Source: Welwitschia mirabilis (lineage: Eukaryota > Gnetophyta > Gnetopsida > Welwitschiales). From it: 64,000 nt of DNA. The position numbers and the translations under genes were made by a program. The DNA lies in the NCBI GenBank assembly GCA_051453625.1, contig JBOZIK010000001.1, positions 145,037,050 through 145,101,049 on the forward strand, given 5' to 3'. A model generated the notes under the pieces. The model saw only the letters and a list, made by a program, of their open reading frames with translations. It was not told where the DNA came from and searched no databases. Position 1 is the stretch's first letter; each line of letters begins with the position of its first letter. Shown here one piece after another: positions 25,885-38,559 of the stretch.

Positions 25885-26639
25885 ATCAACAATTAAGTTT
25901 CTTCTAAAAGCTTACAAAAGTGTAGCATATTGATTTAACAATTGAATTTTATACTTTAATTTCTAGAAAAACTAATTATTAATTAACCAACATTTGATCA
26001 TCTAATATAATGTTAAAATTATATTTCACATTGCATAAATCATCTTTGTTTAAGAGTTCTTTAAATTGATTTATTATTTCATCTTTCAATTCTAAGTGTA
26101 TAGTGTTAAGTCATTTATCAAATGTTTTATTTATAAATAATAATTATATTTTAGATGAGTTTTACCACAAAATAATAAGTATACAAATATTTAAATCATT
26201 TAATATTTCATTTATTTACTTTTTATTTTGTAAAGAAAGGTATAAGAGCTAGTAGAATTCCTAAATATTTTACTTGCATATTAAATTTCATTTGTCTAAT
26301 AGTATTTACTAATCATTTTAAACCCTAATATCTCATAAATAACATTTTTTAAATAATTACTAAAGTTACTTATTTGTGCTAAGCACATAATATAAAAATA
26401 GTACAAAATCTGAAGAATCCTTCCAACTGCCCAAAGATTACTATAATCCTTACATCATTAGCTAGAATAAAACCATCAAATAAAGCCATCACACATTAGG
26501 TAAACCCTAAAGGAAAAACATTACAAAAACAAGAAACTAATGTCACTAAGGAAATTCTAGAAAGAGTTAGAAATATGCTATTGGAAAGTACAACACCTTA
26601 ATCTCAGGTTAAATTTAGACTAGAAACTACTCTATGTCT

Positions 26640-27150
26640 GGGGCCTTCTTCTTCTTTAATGTTGATGTAGAAATTTGCTACTGTACATTTGGTTGTTGGA
26701 TGGCTGACTAAGGAATCTAATAAGGATTTTGTTGTTCTTTCTTGCCCAAAGTTTTAAATCTATTAATGATATTTAAAGCTTCATCAATGTAAGGCCTTTT
26801 AGCCTTAATCTTGACCATGAATTTAATTGTTCTAACTATTATTGCAAGTTTTTATGATGGTTCCTTATTATCCTAACAAGTTTTCTTAAGCTCTTCTTGG
26901 TCATTAATAGAAAATAGAATTAGGTATATGATGTCCATGATTTCTTGCATTTTAGATTAATCATCTCACTAAATTTAGATTCTCTTCATAGTACAGGAAT
27001 TCTTGGTTTAGTTTTCTCCTCTTTACTATAATCATCATTCCTAGGCATTAAAGTAGAGACTTTCTAACTTCTTTTTTTTTGAATTTATTGAAAAAAATAT
27101 CAAGATCTCTACTAGGGTTTTCTCATCTACTTCCTCTAGTTCTTTAGTTC
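26640..27150 (-). pseudogene. Decayed unknown ORF rich in Lys, Gln and Ile
   Basis: One minus-strand frame runs for about 170 codons with about a dozen stops, mostly TAG and TAA where CAG or CAA would restore Gln. Readable pieces include KELEEVDEKTLVEIL near the start and KAKRPYIDEALNIINRF near 26760-26810. No domain is recognised. It may belong to the copia-like remnant to its left or be a separate gag-like gene. Confidence 0.35.
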
Positions 27151-27154
27151 TTTT

Positions 27155-28590
27155 TCTTTCAATTTAGAACATTTACCTTCTTTGCTTGAAGTAAACTTCT
27201 CAAGGTAATTTTAATCTACAAGGTCTTTAAACATCCTACAAGAATAACTAAAGTATAAAGCATAATTAATTTAATTAGTATTAAGTTTAGATAATCAAAC
27301 ATCCATCTCTTTGAAAGAGATAGTAAACCATGATTCAATTAATGAGTTCCTTTCTCTACTCACGTATCACTTAAAGAAACTAAAAATGGCATCCCCATGA
27401 CGAACAATTGAATATTTTCCTTTATGAACATATTGCATATATATGTGGGAAGAGTTAGAAATAAAATCACTCAAGTTTAAGTAACTCACTTTAGTAAAAA
27501 AAATCATTATTCATAAGGTGAATCTAAAAATTTGATGGAGTCTATAAAAAAAACTAATAAAGAATTAACAAAATATTCCACTTTTCTTTACAAAGGGATT
27601 AAACATTCTACTTTCCATTCACTATGAACTACACATTGAGATAATCCATCTTTTTTATTAGACTCATTAAGCATTTTAATATCAATAGTATTATATAGTT
27701 TATCTACCACAAGAGGACCTCTAGCCAGTATGTTATAAGTGAAGTAAATAAACAAATCATGGATAATAAAATATAATCCACAAATGCACATAGAGTCTTT
27801 GAGACTAAGAAGCAATAATAGCTTTAGAGGTATTAAAATCATACCCATGTATTACTTTCACAAACTAGAAAAACCTTTATTCTATAATTCTGTCTAAATT
27901 TCATCATGCTTCCATGGATAGGATGCATTAGCTAGCTCATTTTTTAGTCTATCAATGTTTAATAGAGTCATTTTCCCTATGTTGAAACTATCAGTCATCA
28001 TTGATCTAGGGTAAGAGACCAAATAGTTAAAATAGAAGTTCTTTTCTTATCAAATGCACATTTATTGTAAGCATTGTATAGCTTAATGAAAATGTAAGAA
28101 AGGAAGAGTTTTCAATTAAATTTATCATTATAGGATTACAAGCTAAAAAGGTCCTTAACATTATAAGAGGTGAAGTGCCTTCCTATGAGCATGCTATCAT
28201 GTATTAATTAAGAGAGAAGATGTTAAAATTCATGATTATTATTCTTGTTCAAATTACAAATTGAATAAAGTGAAGATATGGAAACCTACGTGTGATGTAA
28301 GTTATTATAATTTAGTAACTTATTCATAAAAAATTTATACATGAATAGCCTTAACTTAGGAATAAAATGGAATTTCATCCATTGTTGAATAAATTGAGTT
28401 CTCTCTTCACTTTGCAAGTTTGAATAACCTTCATTTGGAGAATATGTTAGAGTATCTTTAAAATATTGGAAGTAATAGGTTTTGATTTTTCCAATCCTCC
28501 TCAAAACAAGGAAGCTTATGTCATTCTTAATAATATCTCAAAGTAGAATTTTAATAATAACTTGGAGCTACTTAATCTCATTATAAGTAT
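27155..28590. other. AT-rich DNA, possible copia leader
   Basis: No gene is supported. The right part should contain the 5' LTR and gag start of the plus-strand copia element that follows, but no primer-binding site or LTR end was recognised. The 86-codon minus frame at 27588-27848 has no family features. Confidence 0.4.
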
Positions 28591-29659
28591 CAATAGATTA
28601 CATTATGAGAAAGAATAAATGCATTGAGTTATTATCAAAAATGCTAATATAAAGGAAAAAGTTGCTGAAATTGACATGCAAAACCAAGTTTGCATATATT
28701 ATCTCAACTTGATTAGATGTTTTGTTTTTGGAGGATTCATTTCTATGTAGCTACATTATGTCACTACATCGTAGTAGATGACTATCATAAATGATATTTA
28801 ACATGGTTATCTTGTTATTAGCAAAGCATAGTTTAACTTTGCTAGAACTTCTTCTCTGATGCTACATTTAAAGTGTCAAATATTTTTAGTGGATTTCATC
28901 CAAAGAAGCATTATTTGAGAAAACATCCTAATAATGTTAAACATTATAATAAGTGTAAAACTCTTTAAAAATAGCAGTTATCTCCACCTACTCACTACCA
29001 TTAGTCTTAACCAAAGAAAAAATCATATTATAGTAATGTTCCTTTAAATAAGAGAAGATATCAAGGATCAAATTGTAAAAAAAAAGGTTATACGACTAAT
29101 TATGGCTAGATATCTTGGGGTCAACTTAAAGATACTACTATGACAAATGTAATTGTTAATAACTTGGATTCTTTTGATACTAATAAATAATATAAATCTA
29201 ATGATATGTTTCAATGTCATGATTTTTCATGTATGAGTGAAAACATATCTCATGACAAATCCTAGTTTCTAGATATTAGTGTAGCTAAGCATATGCATTA
29301 TAGGTGTGATTATTTCGATGATTTTAACAAATATCTTGGTCAAAATTATTTGATAGAACAAACTTTTAGTCCTATAGAAGATCATAATTTGGTTAACTTT
29401 AAATTATATTATCTCTCATAAGGAATGTTATCTCCTATTTAGAATGTTTCCTATTTGAGCTGATATGTTATTTTACTTTCTACACTAATTAGAAAATATT
29501 ATTCAATTTCCATGATAAAGGATCCCACTAATAACTTTTATGCTATTCAAAATCCTGTCATAAAAGGCTAGAGGGATGAAAAACTAATGCATCTTCAAGG
29601 ATGTGTTAGTTGATGTGAAATTTCTTATAATGTTTTACAAGATGAAATTTCCCATTCAC

Positions 29660-30520
29660 TATTATAGCATGCTTAATTAAATCACCATATTATTTGCTCT
29701 TTAATGATAGTGTATGAAAATAAGCATCATCTTCTTCCCTCCATTCCACATGGTTTTGCTTAATGAAAAGCATGTATAATGGATGAAGACATACAATAAT
29801 GCTTTTCTAATAGCCAATGATTTAGTAATTGGAAGTTTTCAATCATTCATAGTGATTTATGTAATCTTATAATAGTTCCTACACTCTAAGAGTATCACTA
29901 CTTTATAATTCATAGATGATTGTTTGCATATGGCTTAGGTGTACAATATGGAATTTAAATATCTTACTTTAAAAATTTTGAAGATCTTTTTAAAAAAAAT
30001 ATAAAAATGGAAATCAATAGTAAAATTAAGGATTTCCACTCTAGTAATGATGGTAAATATACATTAACTAAATTTAAGAACCTTTTTAGTTCAAAAGGCA
30101 TTCATCATATGAATACATGCCTTGGAATGTCATAACAAAATAACATCACTAAATAATTCAGTTGGATCATAATGAATATGATTCATTTAATGATTTTCTA
30201 AACCTATTTGTGGGATGAAGTTATTTGCACTACCATATATCTCAATAATCATATTGACTATGCTTTTGACAAGGGTGTATTTCCTACTAAAAAATGGAAT
30301 GAATACAAATCTACCATAAATCATTTCCATGTGTTTGTATGTAAGTGCTAGGTTCATACTCCCCACAAACATCATGATAATCTTAGTGCACATGATCACA
30401 TTTACATATTTGTGGCATATCCAACTAGCTAAAAAAGGATATCATGTGTACATTTATGATCACCACAAGATCATTGTCTTCCATGATGTCATATCTTCTG
30501 TAATTTCAAAGATTGATTCT
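29660..30520 (+). pseudogene. Copia A integrase remnant
   Basis: The plus strand reads a decayed HHCC and core region, with ENKHHLLPSIPHG and IIHSDLCN, the latter corresponding to the family's LVHSDVWGP with the first catalytic Asp. A core with GIHHMN follows, then the C-terminal part: NHFHVFVCKC, HTPHKHHDNLSAHDHICIF and a decayed FLGYP-like stretch, matching HLRVFGCxCFVHIP..RDKL..KCIFLGY. Stops are numerous. Integrase inserts the element cDNA; this copy cannot work. Confidence 0.6.
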
Positions 30521-31189
30521 TAGCTTCATCATTTCTCTTATCTAAAGTAAATATAAGATGTTTAATCTCATATAATTAAGGTAGCAGTTGTTTTCACTAC
30601 TGTTAAATCATCAAATACTTTTAATCAAAATGGTTTGTCCACTATACAATCTAAAGAAATTAAGTAATTTCCTATACATAGTACACATTAATACAATTCT
30701 GGTAGAAACTCTTTGGATTATCCCAATGTGAATGCTAGCAATGCCTAAAGATAAATATAATGCATTTTATTAGAGCCCATTCTAGAAGGTGTTAATAATA
30801 ATAAAAAAGATAATATTAAAACTATGTAGATCTATTATTCATTACTTAATGATGATGAACAGATTGATCTAATTTTAAATAGTGAACCAAACTCTTATAC
30901 ATGACCATTGGATCTAAGACATGAAAAAAGAATACAATTCTCTTGTAGAAAATAGTACATAGGAGTCAGGTAATATTTCATTAAGTCATATTACATTATC
31001 TAATAAATGGATGTCCAAGAACAAGTATAAAGAATATAATACCCTTAAATGACATAAAGCTCAACTTTTTTCTATAGGCTATATGCCTAAATCAAAGAAA
31101 AGTATTAGCTTATAATGAAGTCTTTACATCAATAGCTAATGGGCTCCCATCAAAACTATGATTTTATAGTAGCTCAAAAGAGATAGAAA

Positions 31190-32540
31190 ATACACAAGTT
31201 AGACATAAAAACTACCTTTCTTAATGGATATCTAAAANNNNNNNNNNNNNNNNNNNNNNNNNNNNNNNNNNNNNNNNNNNNNNNNNNNNNNNNNNNNNNN
31301 NNNNNNNNNNNNNNNNNNNNNNNNNNNNNNNNNNNNNNNNNNNNNNNNNNNNNNNNNNNNNNNNNNNNNNNNNNNNNNNNNNNNNNNNNNNNNNNNNNNN
31401 NNNNNNNNNNNNNNNNNNNNNNNNNNNNNNNNNNNNNNNNNNNNNNNNNNNNNNNNNNNNNNNNNNNNNNNNNNNNNNNNNNNNNNNNNNNNNNNNNNNN
31501 NNNNNNNNNNNNNNNNNNNNNNNNNNNNNNNNNNNNNNNNNNNNNNNNNNNNNNNNNNNNNNNNNNNNNNNNNNNNNNNNNNNNNNNNNNNNNNNNNNNN
31601 NNNNNNNNNNNNNNNNNNNNNNNNNNNNNNNNNNNNNNNNNNNNNNNNNNNNNNNNNNNNNNNNNNNNNNNNNNNNNNNNNNNNNNNNNNNNNNNNNNNN
31701 NNNNNNNNNNNNNNNNNNNNNNNNNNNNNNNNNNNNNNNNNNNNNNNNNNNNNNNNNNNNNNNNNNNNNNNNNNNNNNNNNNNNNNNNNNNNNNNNNNNN
31801 NNNNNNNNNNNNNNNNNNNNNNNNNNNNNNNNNNNNNNNNNNNNNNNNNNNNNNNNNNNNNNNNNNNNNNNNNNNNNNNNNNNNNNNNNNNNNNNNNNNN
31901 NNNNNNNNNNNNNNNNNNNNNNNNNNNNNNNNNNNNNNNNNNNNNNNNNNNNNNNNNNNNNNNNNNNNNNNNNNNNNNNNNNNNNNNNNNNNNNNNNNNN
32001 NNNNNNNNNNNNNNNNNNNNNNNGAAAATACACAAGTTAGACATAAAAACTACATTTCTTAATGGATATCTAAAAGAAGAAATATATATGATGCAACCTA
32101 AGAGTTTCAAAGTGAAAGGTGAGGCATAGAGAGTATGTAGACTAGTTAAGTTATTATAGAGGTTAAAACAAGCTTCAAAAACATAGTATACAAAACCTAA
32201 TAGTTACTTAAATATATATAGTGGTATATGTTGGTGACATGTTAATAATTAATAGCGATAAAGGGATGTAAATCATACAAAATTTCTTCTTTAGAATTGG
32301 CTAGATTGTACTTTAGTGTAGAAATAACTAAAAAAGGAATCAAATCTTCCTAACTCAAAGGAAGTAAATCTAATATTTGATTCAAAAATTTAGACTAAAA
32401 AATGCTAATGATGTTGTTCCACCTTTGAAATGTAATGCGAAGTAACTACTAATGAATACTTAATATGAACAAATAAAACTAAATACAAAAATAATAGTTG
32501 GTTTTATTATTATCAATACTAGACCTAATATCTTATATGT
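31190..32540 (+). pseudogene. Copia A reverse transcriptase remnant
   Basis: Shows KLDIKTTFLNGYLKEEIYMM (family: KLDVKTAFLNGDLEEEIYM) at 32036-32095, then LKQASKT, and VYVGDMLIIN near 32225-32260 where the catalytic YVDD has become YVGD. The segment 31180-31237 is repeated at 32024-32077 across 786 Ns. The polymerase is dead by stops and by loss of one catalytic Asp. Confidence 0.65.
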
Positions 32541-32599
32541 GATTAGTGTCTTATCTAGATATCTACATTCATCAATGTTAGTCATCTAAACATTGTGGT

Positions 32600-33100
32600 G
32601 AGAGTGTTGAAATACATTAAAAAGACAAAATACTTAGATCCTCCATATACGGCTTATCTTAAAGACATATTCTAACTCATATTTTACTAGAGATTCAAAA
32701 ACCTCTTTATTCATGTTGAGACATATTATGTCCTTAGGAACATCGCCTTTATCTTAGTAATCTAATCATTACAAAGTAATAGCATGATCCTTTGTAGAAG
32801 CAAAGTATAAATCTCTATTAAAAGCATACAGATAAATTGAATGGTTAAGGAAACTTTTGGAAGTAGTAAATTTAAACAAATAAAGGCAACTAATCTCTTC
32901 ATTAATAATCAATCTGCAATGTGCATAGCAAAGATTTGGTTCACCATGATAGGACAAAACACTTTGATCTAGGGATCCATGAAATTGGGAATTTCATAAT
33001 CAAGATTTTATTATAGTAATATACTATCTAATTGAAGAACAAATAGTTAATATTCCGATAAAACCACTTGGTCAAAAAAATTCCCAATATTTTCAATCTA
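32600..33100 (+). pseudogene. Copia A RNase H remnant
   Basis: The recognisable core reads AKDLVHHDRTKHFDLGIHEIG in pieces around 32925-32990 (family: AxNPVxHxRTKHIDIxYHFI). The stretch 32882-33189 is present again at 33290-33598 with about 5 percent difference and the match ends at the gap, so the second copy is likely a contig overlap. Confidence 0.6.
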
Positions 33101-33608
33101 ATATAATATTATCTATGAGTTCATGAAACTCAGTTTTCTATAGATAGTAAGATTTATTTGAATTTTAGAGTCACTGAGAAAAGCATTTTNNNNNNNNNNN
33201 NNNNNNNNNNNNNNNNNNNNNNNNNNNNNNNNNNNNNNNNNNNNNNNNNNNNNNNNNNNNNNNNNNNNNNNNNNNNNNNNNNNNNNNNNAAAGGCAACTA
33301 ATCTCTTCATTAATAATCAATCTACAATATGCCTAGCAAAGATTTGGTTCACCATGATAGGACAAAACACGTTGATGTAGGGATCCATGAAATTGGGAAC
33401 TTCATAATCAAGATTTTATTATAGTAATATACTAGCTAATTGAAGAACAAATAGCTAATATTCTGATAAAACCACTTGGTCAAGAAAAGTCCCAATATTT
33501 TCAATCTAATATAAGATTATCTACGATTTCATGAAACTTAGTTTTCTATAGATAGCAAGATTTATTTGAATTTTAGAGTCACTGAGAAAAGCATTTTGTA
33601 ATTATAGT

Positions 33609-34044
33609 GCTATGAATGGGTACTATCTTTTTACCTGGTACTATGGAATGTGTATGACATTGTTGCTTGGTACTAAAGAGTGTGTAGTACATTTTGTTCT
33701 AGCATTATAAGATGTGTAATGCATGAATCCCATCACTATGGGATGTGTAGTAATAATCTAACTACTTCTCTACAAATTAGTTTCCTCACATGACAACTCT
33801 TTTTGAGGAGGTTTTATTATAGGTAGAACTCCCAAGGTTTTAATTTAAGCATTATAATTTCCTTAGAAAAAAGCATATTTCTATGTTGATGGGGAAATGC
33901 TAAGGATACATTATTGTACTACACTTAGTATTAAAAACACCTAGTGAAACCTAGTTAAGTATGCTTGCCTATAAAAGCAATCTTTAATTATTGTAAAATC
34001 TTACTTTCTTTTTTTCTACTTGCTTTATTCTTTCAAATTTAACA
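33609..34044 (+). repeat. LTR-like segment (3' LTR of copia A?)
   Basis: Starts near tgctatgaatgggtactat and contains three to four imperfect copies of a ggtactatgggatgtgtagtacat-like unit (33615-33755). It has a TATA box (tataaaag, 33970-33977) and ends near aaca at 34044. Its R-U5 part (cctagtgaaacc..gcttgcctataaaagc..) resembles the LTR end at 45780-45920, so the two LTRs are related. No 5' partner was found. Confidence 0.4.
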
Positions 34045-34569
34045 TTATCTTCATGTATTTTGATTTGTTTTATGTAAACAAATTTTTTTTTCATGAATAA
34101 TTTCAACTTTTCCTTCCTTTATAAAGCTTACCCGCGATTCTACTTACACTTCAAGGATTTTAAATTCCTATAACAAGAATCATTAGACTTCTTTTTAAAT
34201 AAAACTAGCATAAGAAGACTAAAGGGAACCTGAAGAAGTATCATTAATAGGTTTAATATAAAACATTAAGCTATTATCAATCCAATATAAATAACTTTAA
34301 AACTTTATTAATATTAGATTAAATTAGTTAACTAAATAAATAATGATTTATGGTTAGTCATGTTAAATATCTCCTTTTAAATTAGATAAAGGAAATTAAA
34401 ATTTTCAAAATTAGATTAGTTAATCATTATTAAATTTAACAATAAATTTTAACATTTAAATATTTTCACAATATTCATCATTTGGATCCTTAAAAGGTAT
34501 TTTTTTCTTTGTTTTAATTATTTTAGATGTTTTATATGGAACTACTTAAGATCTTGTAGAATTACAACA

Positions 34570-36450
34570 TGGTATTGGAGCACATAATAGAAACATATGT
34601 GGTTATTAAAGAATTTTTGTTGGGTAAAATGGGAAATAATGATATTATAAAGAAGTTATAGAATATAAAGAAAGAAATAAAGAATGTTTCAAATATGAAT
34701 ATAAGTTCACAAAAGTCGTTGATTCTAAAATTAAGGACAATTCATAACATTATCCCACAATAAATAGAAAAGGAATTAAATAACACATTATGCCATAAAT
34801 ATTTCACTTAGATCCATGAATTCACCCTAGCACTAATCTCTTGCCCAAAACAAATACACTATGGAAGTTACATCGAAGTGGATTTCCAAAAGATTTTGAG
34901 CTCATGAACTTAGTTAAGAATCGTATAAATCTTAATCATAAGAAAATGAAACTAAGGTTGATGCATCTAGTTCTAAAGAGAAACATAAGTAATGAGTTAT
35001 TATCAATGATTGAAAGACCAAAGTATTGAGTTACTACTAATGATTAAAAGACCAAAGTCATGATAAGGGTTGTTTGGAAGGTGAGGGATGTTGAATCTAA
35101 AAATTTTAGTAACTATAACTTTTAATAGGAGTACAATACTCATGATTGTCAAAACAAAGTGCATAATTATGCCTAAAGCCTCATGGTATACCACAGAGAG
35201 ATCTAAAGATTTAAATTCATCATATCCTAAATGAATGATGAGGCTATCACTTTATTGCTGCAAGTCTATAATTTAGATTAGGGAGTACTTGGAAAATAAA
35301 CTTCATAGTTAAAAATAAAACCAAAAATATCTCATTATTTATGGAGTTATTTAATATTTTCTCATGAATATAAAATAAATCTCATAATTAAAAAAGTGAG
35401 TTATTTTAATTAATGCTTAACTAAAAAAAACTATATGCCAAAGTTAATGAAAAATATTAAAGTAGATCATGTTTCATTTCTCATTAGTAAAAAAAACCAT
35501 GTCAACATCTTCATATAGTCTCATACATAAGAAGTATGACTATAAAATTATTGTAAAAATAACACAAACTCAAGATGAAGGAATAATAACTTATTAATCT
35601 TAGGTAAATGAAGCCAAAAATTATGGTGATAATAAAAAACACAAGAAGATTCCCAAAATAAAATGGTGATATAACATCTCCAAGAAGAAGGATTTCAATG
35701 GAATTAAAATATGCAGGATAGTTCTTGTAAATCTTAAAAATAGACTAAGGAATAGGAACAAATTCTTAGAAAGTGCAATAGAAGTTAGAAAGGTAAGAAA
35801 TGAGATATTAGCCCTCTTAGTGTATTAAGCAAGTGACAAGTAAGGAAGAGAAACTATAGCACCACATAACCATTAGTAACAAAACTAGCGTATCCATCAA
35901 CTTAGCTGGTTTTGTAGATCTAAGACCTCCAATATTAAATAATATGACATACTTACTACATGAAGGATATGAGATGATGTTTATTCTTAAGAAAAGCATG
36001 TCTTGTATAATCAAAAAAGGAAAGGATGAATTTTGTGAAGCCATACATAATAACATATTTTAAGTAAGAAGTGGATGTTGTGATATTGATATAAGTAAGA
36101 ATAATATCAAAATTTTTGAATGACATGGAAGAAATAACGTCAAATTTGAAACACTTTTGAATCTATGTAAGATAACAAAGGAAGTTTCAAAGTTTAATCA
36201 AAATATGAAAAGATCCATATCTCAATCATGTGAAATAGGAACGATTTCAGTATTTTCAAGGAAAAGAGTTAAGAAAAATCTAAAAGTTTTACATGATGGT
36301 ATTTCTGGACTAATGGCAGTTATATTCTTATCTTCATAAATAATTACACAAGAATAAGCTTTGTATACTTTCTCAAGTTAAAAAATAAATAAAGCCTTTA
36401 ATGGTTTTCATAGTATTTACAATAGGGGAAATTTAGGATAATAACAAAAT
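34570..36450 (+). mobile_element. Ty1-copia element F, decayed 5' half
   Basis: A likely LTR end (..attacaaca, 34569) is followed by tggtattggagc at 34570-34581, a two-change version of the TGGTATCAGAGC primer-binding site. A broken gag-like region follows. From about 35930 to 36340 the frame reads a pre-integrase zone (TYLLHEGYEMMFILKKS, family NLLSVGQLxxxGYxVxFxxxxC) and an integrase start (SCEIGTISVFSRKRVKKN, then LHDGISGLM where the family has LVHSDICGPM). No RT or RNase H is found downstream, so the element is truncated near 36450. Confidence 0.5.
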
Positions 36451-37240
36451 AAAAAGATGCATAAGAGAATTTAAGTTGGAGAAGGAGAAACATGAATAGT
36501 ATTTGCTAAAGCTTTTAATTATACTTAGAATAATCTTATTAAGTTGATCAAAAGATTTGTTGCGGCTATCCTCAAGAAAATTAGGATCTAAGGAACTTCT
36601 TATACTTTTACATTGGACCTTGCTTCCTTGCAGATCTGGGACATCCTTCTTTAGCTCAACTATGTTATTCTCTTAGATGAAGATTGGAAACTTTTAGTTT
36701 GGGATTCTATATCTAATACATTTATATTGGGTATAAAATCATTGACTATTGTAAATTTTCACAATGTTCAGCTATTTAATCAAGTTCCCCTATTTAGGCT
36801 CTTTAAAAGAAATTTGAAAGTCTCATATGCAAGTTTGTCCTTTTCTTTCCAATTATAAGGATTTTATCTGAAATATTGCATTATAGTGGTTTTAAGAGTT
36901 CAACCTACCTAATAATAACTTAAAAGAGTTGTCCATCGTTAATCTTGAGAATGTTTGAAATTAACTACATGAAGGATGTCTGGTCTCCTAGAATGTCTGA
37001 TCTAATTTCTTAAAATGATTTAAAGAATAAGTATTATATGGTAAATTGTTTTCAATCAGCTTTTTTAGGTCTTGGCTATTCATGGGAAGCGACCTAGTGT
37101 GGAAGATGGTCCACTTTTAGATGACTAGATTTGGTTAAATAAGAAAGTCTATTTTTATTATAATACTAAGGTTATTGTAATATTCTTTTTTCAAGTTGCC
37201 TCACTAATAACATTGGAATTAGATAAGAAACATATGTAAA
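36450..37240. other. Unrecognised AT-rich DNA
   Basis: No domain or repeat structure is recognised. It may be the degraded remainder of copia element F or a different insertion. Confidence 0.4.
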
Positions 37241-38264
37241 TCTTTAGCCCAATGTCTTGTTTCGGATTTGGAAGATTATTATGTCACCCAATTTGACTTA
37301 TTTCTCTGGTGTTCATTATTTCAAAGCTTATTCTTGGGTTATCAATGAATTTATATCGAAGGCACCTCTCCCAAGGATCTTCATTGCAAAATTGAAAGCT
37401 TTAGTAGAATTGGGGATTGCAAAGTGTCCACTGGCAAATGTGGGGGCCTTGCAAAGGCTTAGATTGTAATTCTTAGTAGTTGCAATTTCACAACTACTAG
37501 AATGAGGATGACAGTGCTTTAGGACAACAATAAAGAAAGTTATTGTGTTCAAAACTTAGAAGCAGAAGTCGGTGCAGGAAAGAACAGCGTGTTAATGCAA
37601 GCTACACACAAATAATATGATGGCTTTTACATTCAATAAATAAGAGTATCACATGTCTAGAATAGCTTAAGAGTTTCCATATTTGCGTAGGCACAAAACA
37701 TTTGTTGACACAAAAATATGTGCTCAAATAGCTACACTTAGAAATAAGGTATCTTTGATGGATCGTTACAAGTTCGTTCTAACTTGTTAAAAATTTCAAA
37801 TTCGGTCCAAGCTCTCTCCTTCGACCTCATACACCCTTTTCTCACCATTAAGTAGATTATCGTAAAGAGAAATGTGAGGTTTGATTAATTTTATTTGCCT
37901 TTTCGGAAACCATGAATTTCCCTTAAGTTCTTGGTTAACACAAGCATTAAATTTCCCCTAAACTTTTGTTTCGGAGACTATTAGTGATGAAATAAGCGGC
38001 CTTGGATTGAATGTTTCAAGAATGTTGGTGGACACATGCACATGCGATAACCCAAAGCAAGCGTTTAGTTACCCCATGCGGCCAAAGTGAAAGTCAGTGG
38101 AATGTGTTTCATGCGTGAATGAAGGAGAGGATGGGCACTAAGGCAGACAAAGAGGCAACCCAAAAGAAGAAAACGACTTTCACAAGGAGAGTTAATAGGC
38201 TAAGAGTAAAGCATGTGACCAAAAGAAAGTGGAGGTGAGGCATAGGCATAGGCATAACGTAGTA
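37240..38264. other. Higher-GC, CpG-retaining segment, unknown
   Basis: This kilobase is visibly richer in G and C and keeps CpG sites (gcggcc, gcgataacc, catgcggcc), unlike the CpG-poor elements around it. It holds a 70-codon plus frame (37257-37469, ending PRIFIAKLKALVELGIAKC), a hairpin at 37474-37499 (9-bp stem tagtagttg, 8-base loop) and three ggcata units at 38239-38256. No domain is recognised. It could be a younger insertion or a captured gene fragment lying where copia B breaks off. Confidence 0.4.
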
Positions 38265-38390
38265 AAGTGAGAACGCTCTCAACAATTACTTGACAAAAAC
38301 CACTTTGTTTATGAGTATGAGGTGATGGTGGTGTTGTTAGGTGGCTATAGCTAATGCCATGTGTAGAGAGCAAATTCTTGAGTCAGTCAT
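38265..38390 (-). pseudogene. Copia B integrase fragment
   Basis: The minus strand reads LSTHGISYSHLTTPP and then VIVESVLTLL, corresponding to the family stretch FLxxxGIxHxxSxPHTPQQNG..RHIVExGLTLL of the copia integrase core. It lies only about 170-300 bp from the gag zinc knuckle, so protease and the integrase N-terminus are missing. This copy therefore has an internal deletion. The frame ends at 38265, where different sequence begins. Confidence 0.5.
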
Positions 38391-38559
38391 TGATACTGGC
38401 CCTCACCATCAGAGTACTCTCATCTTTGACAAACCCAGGACCGTTATGCTTTAAGTGTATTTAGAAATTACTCAAATCTATTCTAATATGATGAAATTTA
38501 CCCAAGTTGATGAGCTACCACTTGCTGATAAGGGATCAAGAGAAAGATACATAGATGAT

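Larger units (their letters stand above)
28600..34044 (+). mobile_element. Ty1-copia element A, decayed, plus strand
   Basis: Domains occur in copia order on the plus strand: a gag zinc-knuckle-like Lys/Cys stretch (about 29070-29100), protease region (about 29270), integrase (29660-30520), reverse transcriptase (31190-32540) and RNase H (32600-33100), then an LTR-like segment (33609-34044). Every domain carries stops and frameshifts. Two gaps (31238-32023 and 33190-33289) interrupt it, both flanked by overlapping copies. The 5' limit is arbitrary because no 5' LTR was found. Confidence 0.65.

Noticed and set aside
31221-32110. Long open frames across runs of N (also at 4763-5095, 15668-16094, 44518-45334, 52183-52869, 61010-61652)
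   Set aside because: They are open only because N cannot form a stop. Only the parts with real bases were used.
38239-38256. ggcata x3 as a telomere-like or satellite repeat
   Set aside because: Three units only; simple slippage.
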